64,000 nt of DNA. Source: Hyphococcus sp. GTDB taxonomy: Bacteria; Pseudomonadota; Alphaproteobacteria; Caulobacterales; Parvularculaceae. The first letter of the stretch is position 1, and every line of letters starts with the position of its first letter. The stretch spans positions 71,547 to 135,546 of the forward strand of contig BQJG01000002.1 in assembly GCA_021604585.1 (NCBI GenBank), read 5' to 3'. The translations under genes were made by a program, and so were the position numbers. Shown one piece after another: positions 51,620 to 60,189 of the stretch. The notes beneath the pieces were generated by a model. It ran no database searches. It was not told where the DNA came from and worked only from the letters and a program-made list of their open reading frames with translations.

Positions 51620-53947
51620 ATGAAACGCTCCAGCCTTTCAAATGTGAATATTCACAAGGGTTTTTTGTTAACCGGCTGTTCGGCGATGGCGATGTTCGCC
51701 TCGACTGCGGCGTTGGCTGCTGACGAGATCATCGTCAGCGCCACCAAACGCCAGGAATCGATTCAGGAGGTGCCGCTCGCCATCTCGGCATATTCCGGCG
51801 AATTCGTTCGCGAGACCAATCTCGACGATGTGAAAGATCTGGTGAAATTCACTCCGGGCGTATCGGGCAACTCCTTTGACAGCTTCATCGACTTCATCAA
51901 TGTGAGAGGGATTCGCACGAATGATTTCGGTGTCGGTGGCGATCCATCAATTCCGCTGTTCAAGAACGGGCTATACCAGAGCCGGAACGGCGCCGCTGTG
52001 TCGTCCTTGTTTGATATTGACCACGCCGAAGTGCTGCGCGGCCCGCAAGGGTTCCTGTTCGGTCGTAATGCGATTGGCGGCGCCATCTCGGTTCAAACTG
52101 CCAAGCCGAGAATCGGCGAGACAAGCGGTTACGTTGAGTTGGATGTCGCCGAGCGCAGCCGGTTGTTCGGCGAGGGTGCGCTGAACATCCCAGTGTCGGA
52201 TAATTTCGCGGTCCGCTTTGCTGTCTATGGCGGCCATGAAGATGGCTATGTCAATAACGTAGCGCGGCCGGGCATTGAGCCGCAGATCGAGCCAGAGAAA
52301 TACGCGGGCCGTTTTTCCGCGCTCTACAGCAATGACAAGTTTGAGGCGCTGTTTACCGCCGAATATGAAAACCGCAAACAGACAGGCTCTCTCTATCGCG
52401 CCACGGAAATGGGCGATCAATGGGATACGCTGGTCGATATTTTCGGTGTGTCGCTGGGCGGCAGCGGCCGCGACATCGACAGCGACCAAACCCTTGGCGA
52501 AGCCGATGATGCAAAAATCTGGAGCCTTGGGCTGCAACTCGACTTTGATCTGGGCGGCGCGACGCTGACCTCGCTGACCGGTTACAAGGATCATGAGTAC
52601 TTCTATTCGGAAGATTTCGACGGCACGCCTTTGCGCATCAATGATTACCAGCAAGACCAGGAAGGCCGTTATTTCGAACAGGAAGTGCGAGTGGTCTCCG
52701 ACACGGATGGCCCGCTCTCATGGTATGCAGGCGCTTCTTACTATAACGAAGAAATCGACGTGCTCTTTACTCAGGGCGCGTCGGAAGAAGTGATGTGCCA
52801 GTATTATCTTAGTTATTACGGCTTCAATTCGTGCTCGGATTATTTTGCATACTACTACTATGCGTTTACCGCCGATCCGAATGGGCTGATCGAAAGCAAT
52901 GCGGTGCGTGGCCGGTATCACGGCTGGGGCGCTTATGTAGACGCGACTTGGAAAATTTCGGACCAGTTCGATGTCGGCGTGGGTGTCCGCTATTCCAAAG
53001 ACACGAAAGACTTTGGCATTATGGGTCTGCCGGTGACCAGTCAGCTCGGCCCGTATTTCGGCCTTGGCTTTACCTCGTCAGAATTCATTCAAGCCAAACA
53101 AAGCTGGGACGCGTTCACCCCGCGCTTCATCGCGCGCTATCACCCCACTGACGACTGGATGATATTCGCCAGTGCGACGCGGGGCTTCAAGGCTGGCGGT
53201 TTCGGCAGTTTCTCGATCCTGCCCGACAACATCACCTATTGCGGACCTTTCAGCACCGACTGTCTCAATCTGACTAACGCTGACGCATCGCCCGACCCAT
53301 TCGATCCAGAGAAGGCGTGGTCCTACGAAGTCGGCATGAAAGGCAATCTCGGCGGTTTTGCGCGCGTTGACGCTAACGTCTACTACTACACCTATAAGGA
53401 TCTTCAGCAGACCGTTACCGGCGCCGGCGGCGGTATCGTCGTTGAGAATATCGGCGACGTCAAAGGATGGGGCTTTGAAGGCTCAATCGACGCCGACCTT
53501 GGCGAATATTTCGGCCTTCTGGTTTCCGGCGGCTATATCGGCACTGAAGCCAATCAAGTTCAGGCGATCTGCGACGATACCGATGCGTGCGAAGGAAGCT
53601 CGCTGGCGCAGGTGCCGAAATGGGCTGGCGCCGCCATCCTGACAATGGACATTCCGTTGGGGCAGGGCGCGGTGCACGGGTCGGCGGAATTTACAGCGCA
53701 AACAAAAACCTTTGGCGGCGCGATGCATCTCGCCGAGGCGGTCAATCCCGGCTATCACGATCTTGCATTTCGTCTTGGCTACAAAGCCGATGCTGGCTGG
53801 TCTGTGATCGGCTATGTCGAAAACGCGACCGATGAAGTGTACTTCTCGGGCGCGGAAGAATCGGGCGCCCTAATCCCGGCGCACTTTATCGGCCCGAGCC
53901 GCCCGCGCACCTTCGGCGTGATCATGAGTTACGAATTCGGTGGCTGA
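51620..53947 (+). CDS. TonB-dependent outer-membrane receptor
   Basis: The 775-residue protein has a signal peptide ending ALAA, a TonB box region DEIIVSATKRQESIQ, and a plug domain (FINVRGIRTNDFGVGGDPSI, EVLRGPQGFLFGRNAIGGAI). A beta-barrel follows, ending in RTFGVIMSYEFGG. One predicted outer loop at about residues 393-416 contains 10 tyrosines and two cysteines. The receptor heads a probable transcript with a membrane protein, an aldehyde dehydrogenase and an aminotransferase, so its ligand may be an amine or amine conjugate. There is no siderophore gene nearby, so iron uptake is less likely. Confidence 0.94.
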   Translation: MKRSSLSNVNIHKGFLLTGCSAMAMFASTAALAADEIIVSATKRQESIQEVPLAISAYSGEFVRETNLDDVKDLVKFTPGVSGNSFDSFIDFINVRGIRTNDFGVGGDPSIPLFKNGLYQSRNGAAVSSLFDIDHAEVLRGPQGFLFGRNAIGGAISVQTAKPRIGETSGYVELDVAERSRLFGEGALNIPVSDNFAVRFAVYGGHEDGYVNNVARPGIEPQIEPEKYAGRFSALYSNDKFEALFTAEYENRKQTGSLYRATEMGDQWDTLVDIFGVSLGGSGRDIDSDQTLGEADDAKIWSLGLQLDFDLGGATLTSLTGYKDHEYFYSEDFDGTPLRINDYQQDQEGRYFEQEVRVVSDTDGPLSWYAGASYYNEEIDVLFTQGASEEVMCQYYLSYYGFNSCSDYFAYYYYAFTADPNGLIESNAVRGRYHGWGAYVDATWKISDQFDVGVGVRYSKDTKDFGIMGLPVTSQLGPYFGLGFTSSEFIQAKQSWDAFTPRFIARYHPTDDWMIFASATRGFKAGGFGSFSILPDNITYCGPFSTDCLNLTNADASPDPFDPEKAWSYEVGMKGNLGGFARVDANVYYYTYKDLQQTVTGAGGGIVVENIGDVKGWGFEGSIDADLGEYFGLLVSGGYIGTEANQVQAICDDTDACEGSSLAQVPKWAGAAILTMDIPLGQGAVHGSAEFTAQTKTFGGAMHLAEAVNPGYHDLAFRLGYKADAGWSVIGYVENATDEVYFSGAEESGALIPAHFIGPSRPRTFGVIMSYEFGG

Positions 53948-53987
53948 CGCTGCTGAACAGTTGCGTATACTCTCCGAGTGACAACCC

Positions 53988-54014
53988 TTGCGCCGGTCGT
54001 TATGGCCGGCGCAA
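53988..54014 (+). terminator. Hairpin after the TonB receptor
   Basis: TTGCGCCGG/CCGGCGCAA forms a 9-bp stem with a 9-base loop, followed by ATTTAC. The T-run is poor, so it may be an attenuator that lowers expression of the genes behind the receptor, or a 3' stabiliser, rather than a full terminator. Confidence 0.5.
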
Positions 54015-54029
54015 ATTTACAGGCCCGCA

Positions 54030-54860
54030 ATGACCGTTAAAACCGGCACGCTGTTTCAGGCATTCAAGTACTTTATTTATGCCCTGCTGGCCGTAAACAC
54101 CGGGCACTTCTTTCTTGAGAATTTCGGCGGCAGTTCCTTCACCTATGAAGAAGGCGTCGGCCTCAGCGACATTATTGTCGCCTATACTGACGCCATCGAT
54201 ACAGCGGCATGGCTGGTGCTGCTGATCCTGCTCGAGCTTGAGACCTGGGTCATCCCGGACGAAAAGATGAAGGGCTGGCTCGACGGCGTTATCAGCGCCA
54301 TTAGCTTCACCTGCTGGGTAGTCATTCTTTATTCGTTTTACGGCTATGTGGCCTCGGTCGGGTTGCCGCTCGGCTTTGCAGCTTATGCTGGTCCCGATCC
54401 GTGCGGGCTGATCGCAACGGGCGCGTCATTCGCCAGCGGACTTGATGACTACGCGTTGCTGGATGCGAGCAATTGTCAGGCTTTGGCGGCGGGCGCCTTT
54501 TTCAACGGAGACGCCAATATGTTTGCGACAGGCGAAACGCTCAGCCATATGAAGCGGCTTGTGTGGACCGATGTGCTCAATGCGGGCGTATGGGTTTTGA
54601 TTGTCGTCATTCTTGAACTGGAGATTTATCTCAAATCGTCAAAGCTGGTTGGCACAAGTTTTTATAAAGCATATAAGTCGTTTAAAGTTTTTCTGTATCT
54701 GATCTTGTTTGTAGACGCGGCCTACTGGTTTATGTTGGGCGAGCCTTGGGATGCATGGGATGCGTTCCTTTGGCTGGTTGCATTCTTCTTCATCGAAATG
54801 AACATGGTGTCCTGGCAGACGGAGAACGCTGATCGCCGCGCCGCCGGATTAATAGAATAG
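54030..54860 (+). CDS. Six-helix membrane protein with threefold internal repeat, unknown function
   Basis: I do not recognise this family. The 276-residue protein has six predicted membrane helices in three pairs. The odd helices 1 and 5 share F-K-x-F-x-Y-x-L-L-x-V-[ND] (FKYFIYALLAVN and FKVFLYLILFVD). The even helices 2, 4 and 6 share an intramembrane acidic patch (LLELETWVI, ILELEIYL, FFIEMNMV). Between helices 3 and 4 lies a loop of about 70 residues with two cysteines, probably facing the periplasm. There is no signal peptide and no known transporter motif. It lies between the TonB receptor and the aldehyde dehydrogenase. It may be a permease or a sensor for the receptor's ligand, but that is inference from place only. 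The ribosome-binding site is weak. Confidence 0.75.
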   Translation: MTVKTGTLFQAFKYFIYALLAVNTGHFFLENFGGSSFTYEEGVGLSDIIVAYTDAIDTAAWLVLLILLELETWVIPDEKMKGWLDGVISAISFTCWVVILYSFYGYVASVGLPLGFAAYAGPDPCGLIATGASFASGLDDYALLDASNCQALAAGAFFNGDANMFATGETLSHMKRLVWTDVLNAGVWVLIVVILELEIYLKSSKLVGTSFYKAYKSFKVFLYLILFVDAAYWFMLGEPWDAWDAFLWLVAFFFIEMNMVSWQTENADRRAAGLIE

Positions 54861-54870
54861 AGAGTTGCAG

Positions 54871-56364
54871 ATGATGTTTTCAGAAAATGTCGCGCAAGCG
54901 GTCGGGCGTGTGAGCATGCGCTCGGAGACCTTTATCAATGGCCGCTTTCGCCCCGCGCGCAGCGGTGAAACGCTTGCCTGCATCACGCCCATAGACGGCA
55001 GTGAAATCGGCCGGATCAGCGCCGGCGATGCGCGCGACATTGATGACGCCGTCGCCGCGGCCCGGACAAGTTTCGAGGCTGGCCATTGGCGCAAGATGGG
55101 CCCGCGCGACAAACGCAAAATCCTGCTCGATTTCGCCGACAAGATCGAAGCCAACGCAGATGAATTGGCGCTGCTTGAAACGCTCGATATGGGCAAGCCC
55201 ATCGCACACACAAAAAGCGTCGATATTCCCCTGGTAGTGCAGGCGATCCGGTATTACGCAGAAGCGATCGACAAGGTGAATGACGAGCTTGGTCCGGCGC
55301 CGCATAACGCCGTCTCCATGATCGTGCGCGAGCCGGTCGGCGTTGTCGGCGCAGTGACACCGTGGAATTTTCCGCTGCTGATGGCGTCCTGGAAATTTGC
55401 ACCGGCGCTCGCTACGGGAAACTCTGTCATCATGAAGCCCGCCGAACAGGCGAGCCTCACCATGCTGCGCGCGGCGGAGCTTGCCGCCGAGGCCGGCTTG
55501 CCGGAGGGCGTCTTGAATGTGGTGCCGGGCGACGGTGCGGCGGCGGGCAAGGCGCTCGCGCTGCATATGGATGTGGACAGTGTTGTCTTCACCGGCTCGA
55601 CCGCCGTCGGCAAGCTGATTATGGGGTATGCGGCGCAAAGCAACCTGAAACGCGTCGCGCTCGAATGTGGCGGCAAAAGTCCGCAAATCGTTATGGAAGA
55701 TTGCCCTGACTTCGATGCCGCCGCCAACGCCGCCGCATGGGCGGTGTTCTACGATCAGGGACAGGTCTGTACGGCGGGCACGCGGCTGCTGGTTCAAAAT
55801 TCCATTAAAGCGGAATTCCTGAAAAAAGTGGCGGCGGTGGCGAAAGGCCTTGCGCCCGGCGATCCGCTCGATCCGGCGACGCAATTCGGCGCGCTGGTCG
55901 ATGAGACGCAAATGAACACCGTGCTCGGTTATATTGAGAAAGGCGCCAGCGAAGGCGCGACGCTGGTTTGCGGCGGCGAGCGCGCGCTTGGGCAGAGCGG
56001 CGGCTTTTATGTGCAGCCAACCATTTTTGACGGCGTCACAAACAAGATGACGATTGCCCGCGAAGAAATATTCGGCCCCGTCATTTCGGCCATCGGCTTT
56101 GACAATTTCGATCAGGCGATGATGATTGCCAATGACACAATTTACGGCCTTGCGGCGGGCATCTGGACAAAAGATCTGAATACCGCGCACCGCGCGGCGA
56201 GAACGCTGCGAGCGGGCAATGTCTGGGTCAATTGCTGGGACGGCAGCGACATCACCACGCCGTTTGGCGGATTTAAACAATCGGGCTTTGGCCGTGACCG
56301 CTCGCTGCATGCCCTCGATAAATACACCGAACTCAAAACCATCTGGATGCAACTGTCGAGCTAA
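54871..56364 (+). CDS. NAD(P)-dependent aldehyde dehydrogenase, PuuC-like
   Basis: The 497-residue protein has the full ALDH layout: VGAVTPWNFPLLMASWKFAP, the NAD site FTGSTAVGKLIM, the catalytic base in VALECGGKSPQIVMEDC, and the nucleophile in FYDQGQVCTAGTRLL. FGGFKQSGFGRD closes the fold. In this setting it should oxidise an aminoaldehyde such as gamma-glutamyl-gamma-aminobutyraldehyde from the oxidase step. The gene starts 10 bases after the membrane-protein gene. Two ATG codons in a row (54871 and 54874) make the exact start ambiguous. Confidence 0.94.
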   Translation: MMFSENVAQAVGRVSMRSETFINGRFRPARSGETLACITPIDGSEIGRISAGDARDIDDAVAAARTSFEAGHWRKMGPRDKRKILLDFADKIEANADELALLETLDMGKPIAHTKSVDIPLVVQAIRYYAEAIDKVNDELGPAPHNAVSMIVREPVGVVGAVTPWNFPLLMASWKFAPALATGNSVIMKPAEQASLTMLRAAELAAEAGLPEGVLNVVPGDGAAAGKALALHMDVDSVVFTGSTAVGKLIMGYAAQSNLKRVALECGGKSPQIVMEDCPDFDAAANAAAWAVFYDQGQVCTAGTRLLVQNSIKAEFLKKVAAVAKGLAPGDPLDPATQFGALVDETQMNTVLGYIEKGASEGATLVCGGERALGQSGGFYVQPTIFDGVTNKMTIAREEIFGPVISAIGFDNFDQAMMIANDTIYGLAAGIWTKDLNTAHRAARTLRAGNVWVNCWDGSDITTPFGGFKQSGFGRDRSLHALDKYTELKTIWMQLSS

Positions 56365-56384
56365 CTCACCTGCGGAACAACACG

Positions 56385-57719
56385 ATGACAAGAGAAACCA
56401 AAACCGGGCGCAATGACTGGCTGCAATCTTACTGGATGCCGTTCACACCGAACAAGGCGTTCAAGGCGGCGCCGCGCATCAATGAACGCGCCGAAGGATT
56501 TTACTATCACACTAGCGACGGGCGAAAGATTCTCGATTCTTTTTCTGGTCTTTGGTGCTGCAATCTCGGCCATCGCCATCCGAAAATCAGCGAGGCGATG
56601 AAGGCCCAGATTGACGAGCTTGATTATTCCAACGCGTTCAATTTCGGCCACCCGAAAGTGTTTGAACTCGCCAATGTGGTCTCCGAACAATTTCCCGGCG
56701 GCCTCGATCATGTGTTTTTTGTCAATTCGGGGTCCGAGGCGGCGGATACGGCGCTAAAAATCGCAATTGCTTACCATCGCGCCCGCGGCGAGGGGACGCG
56801 TACGCGCCTCATTGGCCGGGTGCATGGCTATCACGGCGTCGGCTTTGGCGGCATCAGCGTCGGCGGCATGGTCAACAACCGGAAATTTTTCGGCGCCCTG
56901 CTGCCGGGCTCTGATCATTTATCGTTTCCATATGACATGAAAACACAGGCCTTCACGCGCGGCGAATCCGAGCGCGATGTCGAAAGCTATATGAGCGAGC
57001 TTGAAGGCGTTATCGCCCTGCATGATGCGTCGACGATTGCGGCGGTGATGGTCGAACCCTTCGCCGGATCGGGCGGCGTCTTTGTACCGCCAAAGGGATA
57101 TCTGAAACGCCTGCGCGAGGTCACTCAGAAACACGGCATCCTGCTCATTGTCGACGAGGTCATTTCCGGCTTTGGCCGTATGGGCGCGCCGAATGCATCG
57201 ACACTCTTTGGCGTTGAACCCGACATCGTCACCGTCGCCAAGGGTATCAATAATGGCGCCGTCCCCATGGGTGCGGCTGTCATTCGCAAACAGATCTACG
57301 ACACGTTTATGGACGCGACGCCGACCGGCGTCGAATTCTTCCACGGTTACACCTATTCCGGCCATCCGCTCGCTGCTGCGGCGGGCCTCGCCACTCAGGA
57401 AATCTTCCGCGAAGAAGGCGTCAATCAGCAGGCGGCGGCGCTGTCGGTCTATTTCGAAGAAGCGGTGCATAGCCTGAAAGGCGAGCCGCATGTGATTGAC
57501 ATCCGCAATATCGGTCTGGCCGCTGGCGTGACGGTCGCGGTTCGTGACGGCGTTCCCGGCGCCCGCGGCGGCGAGGTGTTCCTCAAGACGTATGAAAAGG
57601 ACGTCGCCATTCGCGCCAATGGCGACAATCTGGCGATCGCGCCGATCCTGACCATGGGCCGGGCGGAAATCGATACGACGATTGAGGCGGTGCGCAGCGC
57701 CCTTAGAGCCGTCGCTTGA
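56385..57719 (+). CDS. Class III omega-amino acid aminotransferase
   Basis: The 444-residue PLP enzyme resembles beta-alanine/omega-amino acid-pyruvate aminotransferases. It has WMPFTPNKAFKAAPRINERA at the start and SGLWCCNLGHRHPKISEAMK. FVNSGSEAADTALKIAIAYH marks the cofactor site. LLIVDEVISGFGRMGAPNAS carries the aspartate, and VTVAKGINNGAVPMGAAVI carries the PLP lysine. It starts 20 bases after the aldehyde dehydrogenase stop and ends the receptor transcript. It differs from the aminotransferase at 43824, so the island has two transamination steps, probably for different intermediates. Confidence 0.93.
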   Translation: MTRETKTGRNDWLQSYWMPFTPNKAFKAAPRINERAEGFYYHTSDGRKILDSFSGLWCCNLGHRHPKISEAMKAQIDELDYSNAFNFGHPKVFELANVVSEQFPGGLDHVFFVNSGSEAADTALKIAIAYHRARGEGTRTRLIGRVHGYHGVGFGGISVGGMVNNRKFFGALLPGSDHLSFPYDMKTQAFTRGESERDVESYMSELEGVIALHDASTIAAVMVEPFAGSGGVFVPPKGYLKRLREVTQKHGILLIVDEVISGFGRMGAPNASTLFGVEPDIVTVAKGINNGAVPMGAAVIRKQIYDTFMDATPTGVEFFHGYTYSGHPLAAAAGLATQEIFREEGVNQQAAALSVYFEEAVHSLKGEPHVIDIRNIGLAAGVTVAVRDGVPGARGGEVFLKTYEKDVAIRANGDNLAIAPILTMGRAEIDTTIEAVRSALRAVA

Positions 57720-57897
57720 TCCTCCTAGAGGCTTGAATTCGCCACAGTACTCGCCATTGTCTGTCCTTCCCGCCTGCTCGTTGCGCGCGGCTCCAAAGGC
57801 CGTTAGAACCGGCCCGGCTCAGCCTCAGCGCTGACCCCGAATTTAGCGCCGGAAGCGGCGAAGCGCGCCGATTGCGGCGCCCGCAGGATGAGACACA

Positions 57898-58743
57898 GTG
57901 GCGAACGAAGACAGCGTATTACTCAAAGAAGTCGATCAGGCGCTTGAAGAAGATCAGACTTGGGAATTTTTCCGGAAAAACGGCATAGCATTAGCCGGCG
58001 CAGCCGTGCTGATTGTCGGTGGCGTGGCGGGCTGGCAATTTTGGGGTCATATGCGGACGCAAACGGCCGAACGCCAAGCGCTTGAATTCCGCAACGCAGT
58101 TGAACTGCTCGCGGAAAATCCCGAAGCCGGCCGTACGGCGCTTGAGGCGGTTGCGGCGGAAAAGGGCGGCTATGGCGCGCTGGCGGCGCTTCGCCGCGCA
58201 GCGTCTTATGCGGCTGGCGGTGAGCGCATTAAAGCGCTTGAAATTTATCGCTCGATTGCGGCCGGTGACTCGCCGAAACGCATTCGCGAGCTTGCGCAAT
58301 TGCGCGCCGCTTATCTGGCGCTTGCCGATGGACGCGATGCTGTGATGAACGATCTCGGCAACCTTGCTGAGGAAAGCGGACCGTTTAGCTATTACGCCAA
58401 AGAAATTCTCGGCATCGCGTCGCTGCAGGCGGAGGATTATGAGAGCGCGGCGTCGACTTTCTCTCAGCTGAGCCTCGATCTGGCTTCGCCGGACGGCGTG
58501 CGTGAACGCGCAGAAGAATTTTCCGCGCTCGCGGTGGCGGGCAAAGCAGGCGTCAATATCACGGGCAAGACAGAACTCGACGATCTGCTAAACGCGCTCG
58601 GTGAAAGCCAAACGGCTGGCGACGAAGCTGCCGGTGAAGCGTCGGCGCCCGTAGCGCCAACTGCTGAAGAGGCCGCCCCGGACGCACCTGCCGAAGACGA
58701 AGCTGCTGAAGATGATCACGACGATCACAATCACGAAGAGTAA
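57898..58743 (+). CDS. YfgM-like TPR membrane protein
   Basis: The 281-residue protein has one membrane helix at about residues 29-50 (ALAGAAVLIVGGVAGWQFWG) and a periplasmic helical-repeat region of the TPR_21 type. Its C-terminal tail is alanine/glutamate-rich and ends EDDHDDHNHEE. In E. coli the equivalent YfgM sits beside BamB and Der and associates with the Sec translocon and periplasmic chaperones; the same order is seen here. The start is GTG, four bases before which the leader reads GATGAGACA. The His/Asp tail could bind a metal ion, which is only a suggestion. Confidence 0.85.
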   Translation: MANEDSVLLKEVDQALEEDQTWEFFRKNGIALAGAAVLIVGGVAGWQFWGHMRTQTAERQALEFRNAVELLAENPEAGRTALEAVAAEKGGYGALAALRRAASYAAGGERIKALEIYRSIAAGDSPKRIRELAQLRAAYLALADGRDAVMNDLGNLAEESGPFSYYAKEILGIASLQAEDYESAASTFSQLSLDLASPDGVRERAEEFSALAVAGKAGVNITGKTELDDLLNALGESQTAGDEAAGEASAPVAPTAEEAAPDAPAEDEAAEDDHDDHNHEE

Positions 58744-58746
58744 AAC

Positions 58747-60165
58747 ATGAAATCTGTTTCGGTCTCGTCCTTGCCGGTCGTCAATTGGCGCGCGCTGCTT
58801 TTAGTCGTCGGGTATTCCTTTGTGGTGGCTTGCGGATCCAATCCCGTTAGTAATCTTTTCGCCGCAAAGGACAAAAAAGATCCGAACGCACCGGATGAAG
58901 AAGACCGGATTTCCATTCTCGCGCTTGATCAAAAACTGAGCGTGGACCCGCGCTACGCCGGCGTAACGATTGAAATTCCGCCTTCTTATGTGAACGCGTC
59001 CTGGACACAACCGGGCGGCGAAGCCGACCACACGCTCCACCATCTCAGCGCGCCGCTTTCGCTCGAAAAACTCTGGTCCGTTGATGTCGGTGATGCATCG
59101 CCGCGCCGTGCGCGCCTGACATCGCCGCCGATTGTCGTTGACGGTCATGTATTCGTGCTCGATGCCGCGGCGACGGTCACGTCTTATGACGCAGAGACGG
59201 GTAAGGTTCTTTGGAAGACGGAACTGGCGCCGGATATTGATGAGCGCTTTCGTCTCCGTGAAATTTTTCGCGGTCCCGATGCTGCGGAGATCGGCTTTGG
59301 CGGCGGCGTCGCTTTCGAGCAGGGGCGGATTTTCGTCACCTCCGGTTTTGGCTTTGTTGCTGCGCTTGATGCGCAGACCGGCGAAGAGCAATGGCGATTG
59401 AAAACAGATGCGCCTGCGCGCACGCCGCCAACCGCTTATCGCGGCAAGGTTTTTCTTTCGACCAACACCAATGAATTCATCGCTGTCGATCAGGTGACCG
59501 GCGAAAAGGCGTGGACATTCCAGTCATTTGAAGAAAAGGCGCGGTTCCTGTCGTCTTCGAGCCCGGCAGCGGCAGGCGATCTCGTGGTTGCGCCGTTTTC
59601 TTCAGGCGAATTGGTTGCGTTTCTTGCTGAAAACGGCCGCGCGGTTTGGGATATGACGCTGGCCCGCCAGACGCGCCTAACGTCACTGGCAACGTTGAAT
59701 GACATTGCCGGCAGTCCCGTGATCGATCGCGGTCTTGTCTATGTGGTCAGTCATGGCGGCCGGTTTTCCGCGATCGACATCCGCTCGGGGCAAGCTGTCT
59801 GGGAAGCTGAAATTGCAAGCCTGCAAATGCCTTGGGTTGCTGGAGACTATATTTATCTTGTTTCCGTCGAAGGCGAGCTGGTTTGCGTTTCACGCGAAGA
59901 TGGCGGCATTGTCTGGCTGACGCAGCTGCGCCATTTCGAAAATGAAAAGAAGAAGAAGGGCCGCATTTCCTGGGCGGGCCCTGTGCTTGCAGGTGATTCA
60001 TTGGTGCTGGTTTCCACTGACAAGGAGATCGTCAAAGTTTCGCCGCTGACCGGCGAAGTGACGGAAACCAAAAAGATCGATGGCGGGTCCGTCGTGGCGC
60101 CTGTCGTTGCGGGCGAGAAAATCTTTATCCTGACCGAGGAGGGCAAGCTCGTCGCGATGAAGTAA
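58747..60165 (+). CDS. bamB: Outer-membrane assembly lipoprotein BamB (PQQ-repeat beta-propeller)
   Basis: BamB is an accessory subunit of the BAM complex that folds outer-membrane proteins. The 472-residue protein has a lipobox at VVACGSNP (Cys about 28), a short acidic linker, and an eight-bladed propeller of PQQ-like repeats (VFVLDAAATVTSYDAETGKV, FVAALDAQTGEEQWRL, VYVVSHGGRFSAIDIRSGQA). It starts three bases after the YfgM-like stop and is followed closely by der, so the three genes form an operon in the order known from other proteobacteria. Confidence 0.95.
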   Translation: MKSVSVSSLPVVNWRALLLVVGYSFVVACGSNPVSNLFAAKDKKDPNAPDEEDRISILALDQKLSVDPRYAGVTIEIPPSYVNASWTQPGGEADHTLHHLSAPLSLEKLWSVDVGDASPRRARLTSPPIVVDGHVFVLDAAATVTSYDAETGKVLWKTELAPDIDERFRLREIFRGPDAAEIGFGGGVAFEQGRIFVTSGFGFVAALDAQTGEEQWRLKTDAPARTPPTAYRGKVFLSTNTNEFIAVDQVTGEKAWTFQSFEEKARFLSSSSPAAAGDLVVAPFSSGELVAFLAENGRAVWDMTLARQTRLTSLATLNDIAGSPVIDRGLVYVVSHGGRFSAIDIRSGQAVWEAEIASLQMPWVAGDYIYLVSVEGELVCVSREDGGIVWLTQLRHFENEKKKKGRISWAGPVLAGDSLVLVSTDKEIVKVSPLTGEVTETKKIDGGSVVAPVVAGEKIFILTEEGKLVAMK

Positions 60166-60189
60166 CGCGGCCCAGCTTGGCTTAATGTC

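Noticed and set aside
54880..56391. 503-codon minus-strand open frame opposite the aldehyde dehydrogenase
   Set aside because: The plus-strand gene has complete ALDH motifs. The antisense frame is rich in Arg/His with no recognisable domain.
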